Source: Madurella fahalii (lineage: Eukaryota; Ascomycota; Sordariomycetes; Sordariales). Taken from it: a stretch of 64,000 bases of DNA. Below, piece after piece: positions 20,382 to 34,000 of this stretch. The DNA lies in contig CM056875.1 of NCBI GenBank assembly GCA_029876055.1, forward strand, positions 3,187,001-3,251,000, read 5' to 3'. Positions within the stretch are counted from its first letter, which is position 1; the number at the start of each line of letters is the position of its first letter. The position numbers and the translations under genes were made by a program. The notes beneath the pieces are model-generated. The model was not told the DNA's origin and did no database searches. It saw nothing but the letters and a program-made list of their open reading frames with translations.

Positions 20382-21967
20382 TCACATGGTATCGATCCGC
20401 GCACTCGGCAACGGCATCGACGGGTCCTCGTACTCCATTTTGACCCCCCACGGGTCGAACCCGGGCCCGTACGGGGGCATCGTGCCGATCGTTGGCACCT
20501 CGACGGGCGCCTGGTACGGGATGCCGCTGTACCACTGCTGTTCTTCGGGGGCGGCCGGCTGGGATGAGTGTGTCGGCTGTTGTTGGTACACCTCGGACGG
20601 TGAGGGTTGCGGCGGTCCGGCGGCCTGGTGGTGCGGCGCCGCTTGCGGGTGCTGGACGGTTTGTGTTGTCCTTGGCTGTGCCATGGCCTGCGCGGCGGCC
20701 GACGGCATCTGGCCTTGGAAGCTCATCATTTGCGGCTGTTGCTGCTCAACAGGGCTGGCGGCGTGCAGCGTGTATGTCTGTTGATGGGGCGGCGAGTGCG
20801 TGTAGAAGCCGGTTTCCTGCGCCGGTGGACTCCTCCCTGACGCTGGCGAGAAGTTGCTCGGGCTGCTCTGCATACCGCTCGCCAGGCCTGGGCCGTTTGA
20901 GAAGGGAATCTCGAGTGGGAGCCGCTCTACGCCCTGCCGAGGGATCTGTTGGTATTGAGGGTGCTGGTTCGCGGCATGCGCATTCGGGTCCATGGTTGCC
21001 ACGCCCGGATTGTTCTGGTCGACGAAGTAGCTGTGATGGGGCATGCTCACTGTCCGCTGAAGCAAGGGCTGATGAGACGGGTCATGAAGGGGAGTCGGCT
21101 GGTTGTGGGGAGCGCCGTGGTACTCTGGGGGTCCGCCAGACGATAAGCTGTGCCGGTGGCCGTACTGTTGCTGCAAGTTGTAGCCGTTAATGTGCGGGTT
21201 GAAGTCGCCCAAGGAAACGGCTCGTTGGATCTGGGGCCCGGGATGGGCCATCATGGGCAGGTGCTGCGTCGGCCACGGAATGGCTGTGTGGCTCTTGGGC
21301 GTCGATGGTGACTCCTCGGTCCCTGACTCAGACATGGAGTCCTCCATCTCCGAAGGATGGATTCCGCGCTGGTGGGAACGTCTTTGGTGCTTGACCATGG
21401 TTGTCTTCCTACAGAAGCTTAGACAGGGACCCAACGGTTAGTGCCGTGCCCCGACAGCATGGGTGGAGGAGACCAAGCGAGTCTCACCTCTTCAAGCAGC
21501 CATCATGATGGCACCTATAAGGTCGCTTGCCCGTGTGGATTCGTCGATGTCTTGCCAGACTCGAGGACTGTGCTGAAGTCAGCATCGTGGCGTCCCAGGG
21601 AAGCATGGCCAGGAAGGGGACGACGGACGTCTGAAAATCGCTTGTCGCAACCTGAATACTGGCACAGGTGCGGCTTCTCGCCAGTGTGTGTCCGCGTGTG
21701 TACTGTTAAGGCGCTCTTCTGGATAAATCGCTTGGTGCACCCGGGCCGTGTGCACGCGTATGGCCGCTCATTTGTGTGTATCCGGTAATGCCTCTGCAAA
21801 TCCGACTTGCGATTGAAGCTCTATGATGGCCGTCGAGTTAGCTACTCTACCATCATAGCACGACGGCGTGGCGCTCAAGACATCATACATACCTTACCGC
21901 AGCTTTCCCAGTCGCACCGGAAAGGTCGGTTTGGGGGTTCGTGTTCAACAAGTTCCAGAAGTTCCAT
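20382..21967 (-). CDS. four-finger C2H2 transcription factor
   Basis: Four exons, complement(20382..21417, 21488..21567, 21629..21820, 21893..21967), give 460 aa; introns are 72, 61 and 70 nt. Four consecutive C2H2 fingers occupy residues 18-131: C18-C23..H36-H40, C48-C53..H66-H70, C78-C83..H96-H100 and C108-C113..H126-H131, joined by Krueppel-like linkers (TNERPY, TGEKPH, TGKRPY). The introns cut inside fingers, and each junction restores a canonical finger (CGK-SFNRK; FSD-SSSLARH; CLK-SFCRK). The second intron has a weak donor (GTCCGT). Residues ~135-460 are Pro/Gln/Ser/His-rich, typical of a transactivation region, ending VKMEYEDPSMPLPSARIDTM. It is a nuclear sequence-specific regulator; I do not recognise the orthologue name. 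The very long gene-free DNA upstream fits a developmentally regulated gene, which is inference. Confidence 0.9.
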
Positions 21968-24900
21968 TGTGTCCTGGTTCGAGGAGACGTGCGCGGTGAT
22001 GGGCATGGGCGGGTCGGCTGCGCACGTTCTCTTTATAAGAACGGCTCTGTTTCGCCCCTTCGAGAGTGCGGAGACGGGGGTGAGAGACCAAGGGCGGGGT
22101 GGGAATAGAGAAGTGATGATGGAGGGAGGGTCGAGACGGAAAGAAAAACTGGATAAGATGACGGCGTTGCTGATGAAGCAGCCAACTTATGCACAACCAG
22201 GGAAGTACCTCGTACCTCGTACCTGTTGTTTTATTTTGGCGTGGCCCTGGTGCAGTAGGGCGAAGCTAGTTCGGCAGGCTGGCCAGTTTCGAAAGGTCCG
22301 GGTGTTGAGGGCCGTGTGTTAAGTTTCCGAGACTAGTAGCATAATGGAGGGGCAGGGAAAGAGATGGGGCAGCGGAGGTGGGGATGGGGTGAGAGAGGAG
22401 GGAGGGGGGAGGCTCCAGGCTCAGGAACCACACACCGCGTGATGCAGATCGTCGAGGCAGGAGGACGCTTCTGGGCCTTGCCGGTGCCTGGATGCAGGTT
22501 CGCTGCAGGTGCAGATTTTTGGTCTTGTACCCAACAGGCGTGTGGCCGACTGCCGAACAGAGTTGACCGGGGGGTGGGTTATGTCGAAATCTCAGCCGTT
22601 GCTGCCCTGCGCTGCGCTGCGAAAAGGATGAGGTGCGATGCCGGTTCTTCTCCCTCTCTTTTACGTTCTGGGTTCTCTCAAAAGACCCGCTACACGTGCT
22701 TTCTTCTCCGGCGGAATAAGGTTGAGGACCACACGTGGCGGCTGTTTTGGCACAACTGGTTGCGCCGTCCAAACTTTTCTTGCTCCCCTTCCGAGTCGCC
22801 GTCTTCCAGAAGCGGCTCCAAACACCGAAACCGGCCGAGGCAGCGGGATGGCCGTCAGTGCTGTCAGTCCTGGCTCTGTTGGCAAAACGCGAGACACCGG
22901 GGACAAGGGAGGTGGAGAGGGGGGCAGCCGTAGGCTGCCGCTGTTGTTGGTGGTTGTTGTTGGGTGTCGACCTTGGGTGTTGGAACACAACCAAAGTCTA
23001 GCAGCCTCAATGGCGCAAGAACAGGCAGCGGATCCGAGATCTGGTGGGAAGGGTCCGGGGGAGCCTCGTGGTTATGTACACACACACACACACGCACACG
23101 CACTCGGAAGAAGGATCTGGACAAGGTGAGTGTTGGCGGCAGACCAAAAATGGGACCTACAACGGGTAGCCGCTTCTCGTGCGCGCAAGGGTCCAAGTAC
23201 CCTATGGCGCTTGATGAGTCTATATGGTCGAGGCTACTATACCTCGGGGGTGGTTTTCCTCGCTCGGCTAGTAGCCCGGGGTGGGGAGAGGGGAGAAAAG
23301 ATAGACAATACGTACGGGTACGGATGGAGGGGGTGAGTGACGAACGAAGGACAGGCGGCACAACGGTATCTGGGCTCTAGCTGCTGCAAGCAGGTATGTA
23401 CTCCAGAACCGCAGCACTGCAACCTCGAAGCGTCGCTTTCCTTGTCCTGGGGTGCAGCAAAATGCGATGGACGTTTTAGAGGAGGAACGCCCGAGCACCC
23501 AAAGCTGCCGCTACAGAAATTTCGAACCGGTCCTGTGCGCTGCGACGATCCTGTTACCGATGGGGCTGATTGGACCTCTCCCGACAGGAAGCGATGCACC
23601 CTTTTCGACTGTAAAAGAGAGAAAAAAAAGACAAGAACGGCTCGATCTTGCCCCTGGCGCGTTGTGTTGCGTCTGCCAACCGAGGTGGTGCGGTGCAGGA
23701 GCCCCACGACTACACGATCCAACCTGCAGGTTTTCGCCCGGGCGGGAGGTCCAGAGGGAAAGTCAGGTGTCCACGGGAGGGAGCAATTTCGGCACGCCGT
23801 CTTTTGGGAGATGTCCAGTGGGGAGGTGGCTCAAAAGACCCAAGACAACGACGGTGGCATTGACGATATGTGGTTCGGATGTCTGCGGGTGCTGCGTCGA
23901 CTCGGTGAAGGGACGTCTGGCAGGGCGCGGTAAAGGTGAGAACGGCAGCGAAGCCTGCAGATAAGTATTGTCCGTGACACGGGCGTAATGACCCGGAAGG
24001 TGATAATATTCGTTAGGTACGAACGAGCAGATGGATCTAGGTTAACTCTCGGCGTGAAGCGGACAGACAGAGACGGGAAAGTCCAGGTTTGGGGAAGGGA
24101 CCTACGTACCCCGGCCGGCTGATGGAAGCTGCACCGGTCTCACTCTCTCGCCCTCACCCTCGTCTCTAACCCCTGCCCCTGCCGGTGGCCTTTTTTAATT
24201 TTACCCGAGCTTTCCTCGAAGGGGCAAGCTCCCGACGCCACTAGCGACCAAAAAGAGGATCTCGCAATCGGAAGGGACAGGAAAAGTCTGGTTCACCACA
24301 GACTCGTCAGGCAGTTATCGACGGGGTTTCGCGGCGCCCCATGCAGCTGGGAGTTATGTAATTACAGTAGCAGCAAAGACCGCTTCGCCCCTCGTCCCGC
24401 CTACACTAACCAACACAAACTAGGCGACACGGAGTGGCCGTCGATCGCGGGGCACTCCCAGCAGCTCATCAAAATACCGTACCCTGGATGTCTCTTGCAG
24501 GCATCACGACTGTATCAGACGAAAATGTGCCCACTTTACCCTCCCGTCTGGGGACGGGCTCAAACGTCATGTACCTGGATGAATCGGGGAAGGGGACGGA
24601 ATGGCGAACGGGTGTGGCTTGCTGTTGCAGCTGACAGAAAGAGTAAGTGCTGGAACGAGAAGGTGAGGTGACAGCAACGGATCGCCAGAAGGAGAGCTCC
24701 CCCTCCCTAGGGCGGTCAAGAGGCGGGCCCGGTAAATCGACTGTGCCGGCCTGGCTTCTAATCGGAAATGAACCTTTTTCCTGTAAAAAAACCAGCCCGT
24801 GGATGGTGGGTGGGGTAGGATATTTCGATATGAAGGCAGTACTGTCGAAAGCTACCTCAGCTAGAGCGATCGTAGCCATCCTCCGCACTTCGAAACCGTC

Positions 24901-27900
24901 AAAATATCAGGAGGATACAGCCAGTTTACTTGGGTTAGAGCCAAAGTGGCCGCTGCAATGCAGGCTGCTGTTCAGTTGACCGCAGGCAAGAGCAGGCAGA
25001 GAAAAGGCTGCCCTTGGGCGGACGGGAAGGAGCGAGGAGAAGCACACCACACGGCTCATCCTCCCCACCGTGCTTGTCAATTGGCGAATTGCGAATTGCT
25101 CTCTCCAGCAGAGGGTCCCTTCCCTTCTCCGCGTCCAATCGGGTGGAGACCTTCAAAATCTGGTTGCGCACTCCATTCGCTACAGGGCTGCGCGCACGGA
25201 CAGAGATGGCACTTGCACGGCAGGACCCACCCTCCGTACCCCGGGTACCGACCGGGGAGCTGCAGTGTACCTGGAACAGACGCGATCCCTTGCACGGAGG
25301 CCGGCGCAGCCTCGAGCGAAGCTGCAGGCAAGGGGGAGCTGGGTTATGGGGACTTTGCCGGCTTCGATGGGACCTGCGGGTACCCAGAGGTCCCTGGCCA
25401 ACGAACCGGGGCCTGCAGCCCGACGGTGCAAGCCTGGCGTGCCCCGCGAGAGGTAGAAGCGAGGGACATGGGTGAGACAGCGAGAGCTTGCCCCTGCCTG
25501 CCAAGCCAAATAGAACGGAGAGATCGGGCAAAGCGCCGCCGTGGCCCAGGACGCTGGAAAGGCGTGAGAAGATCTCTCTTGGACAGCTAGAAAGACCCTG
25601 AACACCATTTCCGTTCTGGAAACGCGGTGAGCGGAGCCTGGCAATTGAGCTTCAAGACGCTAGGCCATCCCGCGGTGGAGAAGGGTGAGTCGCGAAACCC
25701 GGCGCGGTCGGGATTAAGGGAAGGACGCAGATAGATTGAGTGCCGACACCCGTATGCGTCCTGGACTGCCGATGAACCCATTTCCAAGGTCTCAAGTATT
25801 GTTACACCAGCCTCCCCCTTTACTTCCCTACTCTTGTTAGTTCCCCTCGGTTCTCTTCTTTGCCGCGTCTCGTCACTGTTGTATGGGAGGGGGATGTGAC
25901 GTGCGGTATAGCGTCAACTCGACGCAGTTTATGTGCAGTCGATAGCAGATCGGAAGCCGCCCTAGGATGCGACGGCAAAGGTGCGACAATGTTTTTCTGG
26001 TCGGTCATCAGGACGCCATCACACCTGCAGCCCGTACTGTACACGTACCCACCGGCGGTGCTAGAAGCAAGGGTCTCTGATGGCGCAAGAGATCGTGACC
26101 AAACCCCCGGTCAGTTGCCAGGCAGGCTCGGAGAGGAACCACGAGGATGCAGGCTTTCCAGGTTGTTATTCCTCCGGATGATAGGGCTTGTCGCAGGGCA
26201 GGGGCATTGTCAGCTACGGGTGAAAAGACGTGGACATGGAACTCAGTTCCCCAAGAGTACAAGTTTGCCATTCACATTTCGGGATAAAGGGCGCGAGAAG
26301 AGAAGAAGAGCTTTGCAGTGTAGTCTACAATGGGATGCAAATCAGCGCTTGGAGTCGTTCTGCTATCGCGTCTCTGGTGTGAGGTCCAATATCTCATGAG
26401 ATGGTTCCGATGCTGCCAGCCGCTGACAGCGCCATCGGCGGTTCGGACAGAGGCACCTCCGGCCGACCCCTGCCGAGAAATGGACACAGGTGGCTACTCC
26501 CAGCTCCGCCGTGCAAGCCACTTCGCGGAACAGCGCCGTCTCGAACCTCGCCGGTAGGGTGCGTCATCCTCTCTGGTTCGATGACCTCACTTTGACCTTT
26601 ATTGCCTTTTGACCAGGTGAAACCCGACCTGCCAACCGCCCGCAGCCGACAGGCAAAAAGAAACAATAAACAAATGCGGGAAAGGTGAAACATCGAAAGC
26701 CGGAAAATGGGGACGGGTTATTATTGTGTGTAAGTGGACGGCGGCTACAAATCGAACCACAATTGGGCGGCCACGCCTTGGTTCTTTCTCAGGCCGTCAA
26801 AAGTTTTAAAAACGAGGAAGGCATGATATTAGTTGCCGATTTTTCTGTCCTCCTTAGGCTCGATTTTTTTTTTTTTCTCTATTTTTCTTTTCTTTTCTTT
26901 TTCTGCCTCTCCCGTGTCTTTACCGCAGAGTTCCCCGGTGAGCTGCAGTTGTGCCGTTGATTGTGCTATTGAGTTAATACCGATCGTCATATGTTACCAT
27001 CGTTTCGATAACGTACGCCGCCCATATTAGCCTCGTGATATTGCAGCCAAGGCCAACCGATAACGCCGCAGCGGCCGTGATTAAAAAAGCCTAGGCTGCT
27101 TGTTCCTGGGAATTTTGTTCTGGTTCATATTAGCTCCCCGGCGGGATCGGTTGTTTCGGGCTTGTTCTCGTTGTCCTTGACAGATACGAAGTGCTCGGTA
27201 CCTATTAGCACCGAGACTGACAGCGTTTCTTCCGCCGTTGCTCGCCGCTCCACAACGACGGCCGCATATCAATTACGGCCACTGTTTTGTCAGCGGGGAA
27301 GGAAGCTCAACCCTGCGTTGCGTAACTTGGTCAGGCGGTGAGGTCCTTTCCAAGGCTGTCGTTGCCAGCGTTCCATGCGGTGCGGCAAGCAACGCACTTT
27401 GTCACGCCGGCGGATCGATCAGCTGCAAGCTGAGATGAGGCATTGCAGCTGGTGGCAGACTTAACGTTATTCCGTAATTGGACCTTGTGCCCCACCAATC
27501 ATCGTCGGTCCAACCGATTGAGCCTCGTCACGCAATTGGGCAGGCATCAACCCCCTCAAGCATTGCCTGCCGCGGTAGTTGTGTGTACGCTAGCCAACCA
27601 GTCATGCTTACAATGCAGCATGTTGATCGCTTGTCTTTAATTAATGTACCAAGCTTTTCAGTGTTCCAAGAGGCATCCGAACAGGGTAGGTTATCCTAAG
27701 GTAATCTTGATAGCAAGATCAGCAGGGTATTCCCTACCTCTTCTGACCATAGGTAACTGTAATGGCTGAGACATTAAGGCAGGAATCAGTGGCTAGTTGT
27801 CCATCATGGGACAGAATCACGGCGAGACCCGACAGACCCGGCGACAGCGACCCCGGGTTAACGATTGTGCGGCGATCCCGAGATGAGAGACCGATTTCCA

Positions 27901-30900
27901 CCATTGCCCTGCAACCGGCGCTACCATAGGTTTTGTGGGGAATCATGATGGGAGGTCAATCATCTCCCGTTTTCTGGTTGTCACCAGAGGGTTTGCTGTT
28001 CTGGTGAGCCCGCTTCATTCCGCCCCGACAAGGATTCCCCAGATTTGTGTCCTTGGGATGGCAAGCCAGACGGCTGGCCGTGCGTTAACACGTCTTCTAT
28101 AACCTCAAAGGAGCGACCCTTCTTGGGCTCCGACGCCTTGCAGCGGCTTGGAGTCGGGCCTTAACGGCGGGGCCATGCTAAGAACCGGAGGGGCTTCTTG
28201 GGCGGTCGAGCAATGGAGCGACGCCGCAAGCATCGCACTATTATGCCGCAGCGGAGTCTTGCTACCTTCTGTCGATAGCGATTAAGTAGTTGTGAGGTGT
28301 GCTGCGAAACCAGAAACCTGATACAAGCGGTTCTTCCAATTACCAACGTGGGGTTTCCTTTCTACGTCGCACCGCATGGCATGAAGGCGGACCGTAGGTG
28401 TGCGCTTCAGTGACTTTAGGCAGTTACACCCAACGGACGGGATAGACGAGGGATTTTGCGGGGAAGCGAGAAGCAACGATAGACGGTTGGAGCGTCGGAG
28501 GTTTGCATCGACGCCTGGGCCAGAAGAGCTCCGCCCGCCCGCCTGGCGGGGAAAACGCAGTATCCCAAAGAGACAGCCGGCGGACGCGGGACGGCTCGAC
28601 TACCGACCTAGCCAGCGACCGTAGCATCCTCGGCCGGAGAGCGATGAGTTGGCTCGAGCGCCGAGCACGATTGGGGGTTCGAGGAAAATTGACAAGCTCC
28701 CAGAAGCGGAAGCGGGACACGGGAGAACATCGAACGTCCTGCCAATGTAGGAAGGGTCCAGCCCAGAACTACCTATCCGGTGTCCGCTCACCGCCGTCTT
28801 GGCCGGGGCGTGCTCGACAGGCCAGCCGCCACGCAACAGAGACGGAGCCGTCGTGACATCGTGTCGCCCGTGCTCCGACAGTCTCGGCAGGCGGGGAGCG
28901 GGAGCGTCTCTGCCGGCCGGAATATTGGCTGGCCGGAGCGCACATGATGTTGAGGCGGCAGAGGATGGGACGTCGAGGCCGTTGCGGTTGCGAAAATAAA
29001 AGAAAAGAAACTCGATACATCAAAGTACTGCGGTCAGCATACAGACCATAGAGCCGCGCTAAACAACTTCCCCGCCCCCTTAGCTTATGAGAAGGTGTTG
29101 CGAGGTGTGGGGTATCGATCAAATTCTGACGCGGGCGACAACGACTAAAACCCATGTCTAGCTGTAGGGAGCCGTCACAGAGCTCCAGAGCCCGCTCTGC
29201 CCGGAACGGTTTGGGAACTTCGTGTGGGGAACGAGTGATGCAGACACGGCTCGTAGCGTGGCCAGCCGTCGAATTCTTCACTGCACTGCAGACTCCTCGT
29301 CCTGCTACCCTTGGCCTGGATTGGGCCGCATGAAATTCAGGCCATCCCGAAGAGCTTCATACCAACCCCTTGGAAGCAGCAGGACCGGATAGACAATACT
29401 ATAATTCCATATCGGTGGCAGCGCACAAGCGCGTAGCGCGGCAACCAAGACATAACGAAGGCGCTTGGGCGACAAAAATCCAAAGGCGACGTCAGTTCGA
29501 CGAAGGAATTGAAGGTAATTCGGCGTCAGGCGCCAGGCGTCTAGGCGGTAAGGCCTCCTCCACGTTGTCAGGATCTGGGCAAGGAAGCACCCGTGAGAGA
29601 TCAAAGCACCTCCAAGATCCCTCCATAATGAAAGAGTCTGTGCACAGCAGAACGGTGTGCCGCTTGGTTTGCTCATTGGCTGGCCAAGAAACCCTGCTCC
29701 CACTATGGATGTCTTCCACATGGCTCGCTGTCCTTGAACCCTGCCTTGGGGAGGGGTACTGTACATTTGTACTGTTTTCCCTGCAGTTAGGGCTTCTGGT
29801 CTGGTTGGAATATCATGGAGAACTTGCCGCAAGATCAATGTACGTGCTCCACAGTAGACCAACAACACATACGTACATTACATCGTGGTATGCGGTGTGC
29901 AAGGATTGGCCGCCTTACACACCCTTGTACGCTCCCGCTGGCGGATGGTCAGTGCGAAATGCTACTCGGTTCAACGGCGGCCGCACACGAGGTTCGTAGC
30001 GTGCACCTCCCGACGGAGCTGATGAGACGGAAAAGCATCAGCAGGTCCATTTCAGGGTGCAGATGTCTGCCGTGCTTGGTCGTTTAGACGTCCCTCTCCT
30101 TGATTAGGAAGACGTAAGCCGCTTTTGGCACCGGGATGTTGCGGTATCACTGTGACATGATTTGCCCCTCGTGCTCCTGATGCGCGGGGCAGATGAGCGT
30201 CTCAGGCGGGGTACTGCTGTGGCCTCAAAAATGTTCCGTCCACTCCCATTCGATTGGAACAATGGAAGACGAGCCGGCCAACTTTGGTATATTTTTTATT
30301 TTTTTGGGCCATACGCCGTCCTGCTCGTGAGCCGCTTCCCAGTTTCTAATCTCTGACTGAGCGGAAAGAAACGGTGGCGGCCAACTCATACACCACAACG
30401 CTGCCGCGATCTGTTCAGTCCTGCCAGGCTGTTGGCTCTCTAAAAAACTCCACCGGGCGACATCCCGCTCGTGTGGTCGCATCTACGGCTCCTCTTATCT
30501 ACCCGCGTTCATCCCTACTGGTCCTCGGGTGCTGTAGATGGAGGCATCAGGGGCTGGAAGCGAAGAGCTCCGATGCACTGCTCGGTCCTTGCCACACGGA
30601 TTGGGACAAGTCAACGATGCAAGAACAGATACGCTCTCGCCAATCGGGATTTGTGGCCTTTAAAAACGTGGAAATCGAGAGTACCTGTCAAAGTGAACGA
30701 TCCTGATGGCGATCAGTAGAAGACGGGAGATTGTCCTAGCCGAGTTGACCAAGGCGAGAAGCAAATGTGTGTCGTCTCTCTATTTGCCCGCCTCTTCTCA
30801 GCAAATGAAAACCAGGACGGCAGCATAAGAGCCCGTGTTTTGCCATTGTGGAGTTCTACGATTGTGGGCCCAACCTGAATTCTAGGAAAAGGTCCCGGTG

Positions 30901-31000
30901 GAATTTGGGATGTTGTCTGCGTATATTCTTGACACTAGGAGAAAAGCACGGGTGAGCAAAACCGAGAGATAGTCAATTGGCCATACTCACAAAATATCAC
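21968..31000. other. gene-poor region upstream of the C2H2 gene
   Basis: About 9 kb with no frame that I can support. The first few kb should contain the promoter and possibly a long leader of the C2H2 gene. The sequence is fairly G+C-rich with many short frames on both strands, most without a proper ATG. It includes a CA microsatellite at 23077 and a T-run at 26867. No tRNA, 5S rRNA or transposase motif was seen. Confidence 0.5.
23077..23104. repeat. (CA)n microsatellite
   Basis: A run of CA dinucleotides with two CG interruptions near its right end. Confidence 0.9.
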
Positions 31001-34000
31001 GCACCCATCTCGAATGATTAAAAATCGTTTCGACCGCGATTCTCCCAACGGCAGTGGGGCCCCTCGACCCCGCTCCGCCATCCCGCCTACCCCTCCCCCA
31101 CATTCTCAAGCACCTCCTCTTTGGGCTGGAACCAAACCCCCTGCCGGCGAACCCTTTCTTTCAAAAGTTTGGTCCTTGACAGCTCTCGACACAACGCTCG
31201 GTTGCTATTTCTCGACACACGCCGGCTGCCGCCCGTCTTTCCTATGGCAGGCCGAGCGCCCAGATTCTCTGGCGGCAGCCACCGATGCAATGCCCCGACG
31301 GCGCTATCCCCAGGTTGGCCGAATACCTATCGCAGAAACTTGGTATGGTGGCAACCTTCACAGTAAAGTCGGGGTGCAGTCCAGCAGTTCGTGGAGCGAC
31401 ATGGGGCCTGCTGGAGAGCGCTGGCCCGCTGACCCGAGCGACGCCAAGTTCCCTGTTCGGAGAGTCCAGACGTCCTGGATCTGGATCGCTGTGGTGTACA
31501 CTAGAAGTAGTAACACCCCACTCGTCCGGTAGCGTAATCCCAGACGCCGGATCGCAAACTCCGGCATGCCCGGTGACGAGAAGCGACAGGCCCTGCATCA
31601 CACTGCCGAGGAGGGCAGTTCTATATTGCGCTCCCGTTCGGCGTTGTTCTGAAGGACCCTTGGCTCGGGCGCATCCCTGTCAGCTTGCTGGTGGTTTACC
31701 TGAGCTTGCCGGGGGCGTGCAATGGGGTATGAGCATACATGCAGCTTGCAGCCGTATGTATCTAGCATGCATCATCACCTACATTTGCGATGGTGTTCTG
31801 CGTACCGGCTCGGTGAGAGCGAGGGAATTTTCGTGTCCAATCCCGCTTTCTCTTGCGTTCACTAATTGGTCACCCCCGCTGATATGCAAGTTGATATCGC
31901 AATCCTACGAGGTGTGTGCGTTACAAGGAGTCTGCCCGGGGGTGCGCCGAACCGAACGTCTCCGCCCTTTCCAAACATACGTAATTCAGAGACGGAATCG
32001 GCGGGTTTCCGTAGTCGTCGCTAACTCGAGCCGCCGAGTTCCGCTGGTGCTGAATCTCGGCGAAGATCCGGTTTACCAAGGTCACAGTCCGGGATGCTAT
32101 CAAGCACCCTAATCCGGGGCATTTCTCAACCGGCGGAAGCCTACGAATTGCTAGGCTCAAGCGTGGCTGGAGGAACAAACTGCTTCCGGATGCGCAGACA
32201 CACGGCCGTGATCACCGCAGGGGTAAAACGTGGTGCACGTGGGGAGGCGATTCTTGCCATCGCCGTTTGAGATCAGTTGCCGCTAGCCAATGGGCAACTT
32301 TGTTTCCCGTCACTTGATCTGAAACCCAATCGAAACAGAAACATTTTTACCCCGCCCACCTCAACAACACCGATCGCCTGAGAGTCTGCATTAACGTCCA
32401 AGCGCAAAGAAGAGCAACGACTTGCATCGTTCTGGCCAACGGATTGCCCACTCGTGGAAAACAAAATTCCAGCTAAGTGTAGCGTCGGACGCACCCAATT
32501 GCGCGCTCAGTGTTTGGTTTCGTCACCTCAACAGACTTGCTGCCCTCTAGACCAGCATTGTATTATGCAGCCACGGAAGAGTTCCGTGCCGAGAAATCTA
32601 TGCGATCCAGACGACAGCCTGCTTCATGCGGGAAGTCTCCAGACCGCAGGCCGGACACGGACCAGGTGTTCGCAGCTGCTCCCTAGCCAATGGACAGCAG
32701 CACACGGGCATGTTCTGCAGGAACGGTGAGCAGTCCGCCGGCAACAGCAGCAGTCCGCAGTGGCGGGGATACTGCTGCAATCAATACTTTTCCTAAACGC
32801 AGAATTACCTAACCTTTCTGACTCTTTTCTACAAGTGACACTATAACTCTCACACCCTAAGAAATTTCTAAGGCACAGTGATAGAGCAGACTGAGCCTGT
32901 GTGCAGGTACTGTACAGTGCAATAATTGGACAATGATTATGTGTAATTAGTTCCCAATGAACTCCACAGCCCCCCCAAATTTGTCGATGAAGCTCGCTTG
33001 TCAATTATCCAACGTACTCAACCCGGTCGAGACGAACTATGGCGTCGGGACTGCCCTCACCAAAGACCTGGAAGTATTGCTAGGATTTAACTTGGAAGGT
33101 CCGAGCTTCCCTCCTCAAGCTCGGTCTCCAGACGGAGCGCACAGACAACCAGGCCCTACACGCCGCCTTCCCGCATCTGCCCGGCCCAGTTGGTCCTGTC
33201 GAACGTTTCCAGGTCCGGCAATCTCACCGGCTGGTATCCGGTGAGCACGCTCGCTGCAATATTACGGCGTTGGTAAGCATCAATGTGATTGCGAAAGTTA
33301 TATCCGCCACCACTGCGCATGATCAACACATTGGCCATACCTGCACCTCCAGCAATGAAGAAGAAAAAAAGAATTTGTAAGCCGAATAAGTTTGCATAGG
33401 CCGATTGCAAAGAATGTATGTGTCCATATTTACGCAACCCGGTTGGGACGGACACCGGCGACTACAGCTCAAAACTTGGATCATGCATCTCATCAATGCG
33501 AGGCGCTTAACGAAGAAGGCGGTTAGCTTGCAATCTATGTCGGTTATCAGTCCAGACCGGCTGATAAACTGGCGGCCCGCCATGTGGATTCCGGAGACCG
33601 CGTTGAGGGCCGCATCGTACGAGCCCGATATCAACAGCCGCACCGGGCCGGTTGTGGAACACCAACGAACAAGGTTCCCCGGTCCTGGGCACCGGGTTCC
33701 ACAATCGACTCCCAGCTGCCGGTAGTCGACAAAATGGCTTCTGAGGGATTTCCCGGCTTCCGCGGGTGGCACAGCGATAGTGTGCACTACGGGCGCCAAT
33801 AGAGAATCCCTCACCCCCCGTGCATTGCAGACGAGTCTGGATCGCCCTCTAGACCTCCAGATCGCGATTCAATTGTTTCATTCGGGTCCGTGAAGAGCCA
33901 TCCCCGAAGCGAGGATCGCTACGAGCTCTGCCCCTCCAGCAATGCTGATTGTCGCCGCTTCGTCTCTCCGGCAATGAGATATTTATTCGCGCAAGTGGCA

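Noticed and set aside
29305..29868. 187-codon open frame on minus strand
   Set aside because: No ATG at the start and no recognisable feature; surrounding frames are equally long by chance.
31285..32112. 275-codon ATG frame on plus strand in the gene-free block
   Set aside because: Longest frame in the block, but no motif, no hydrophobic or helical pattern, and overlapping frames of similar quality on the other strand. Left uncalled.
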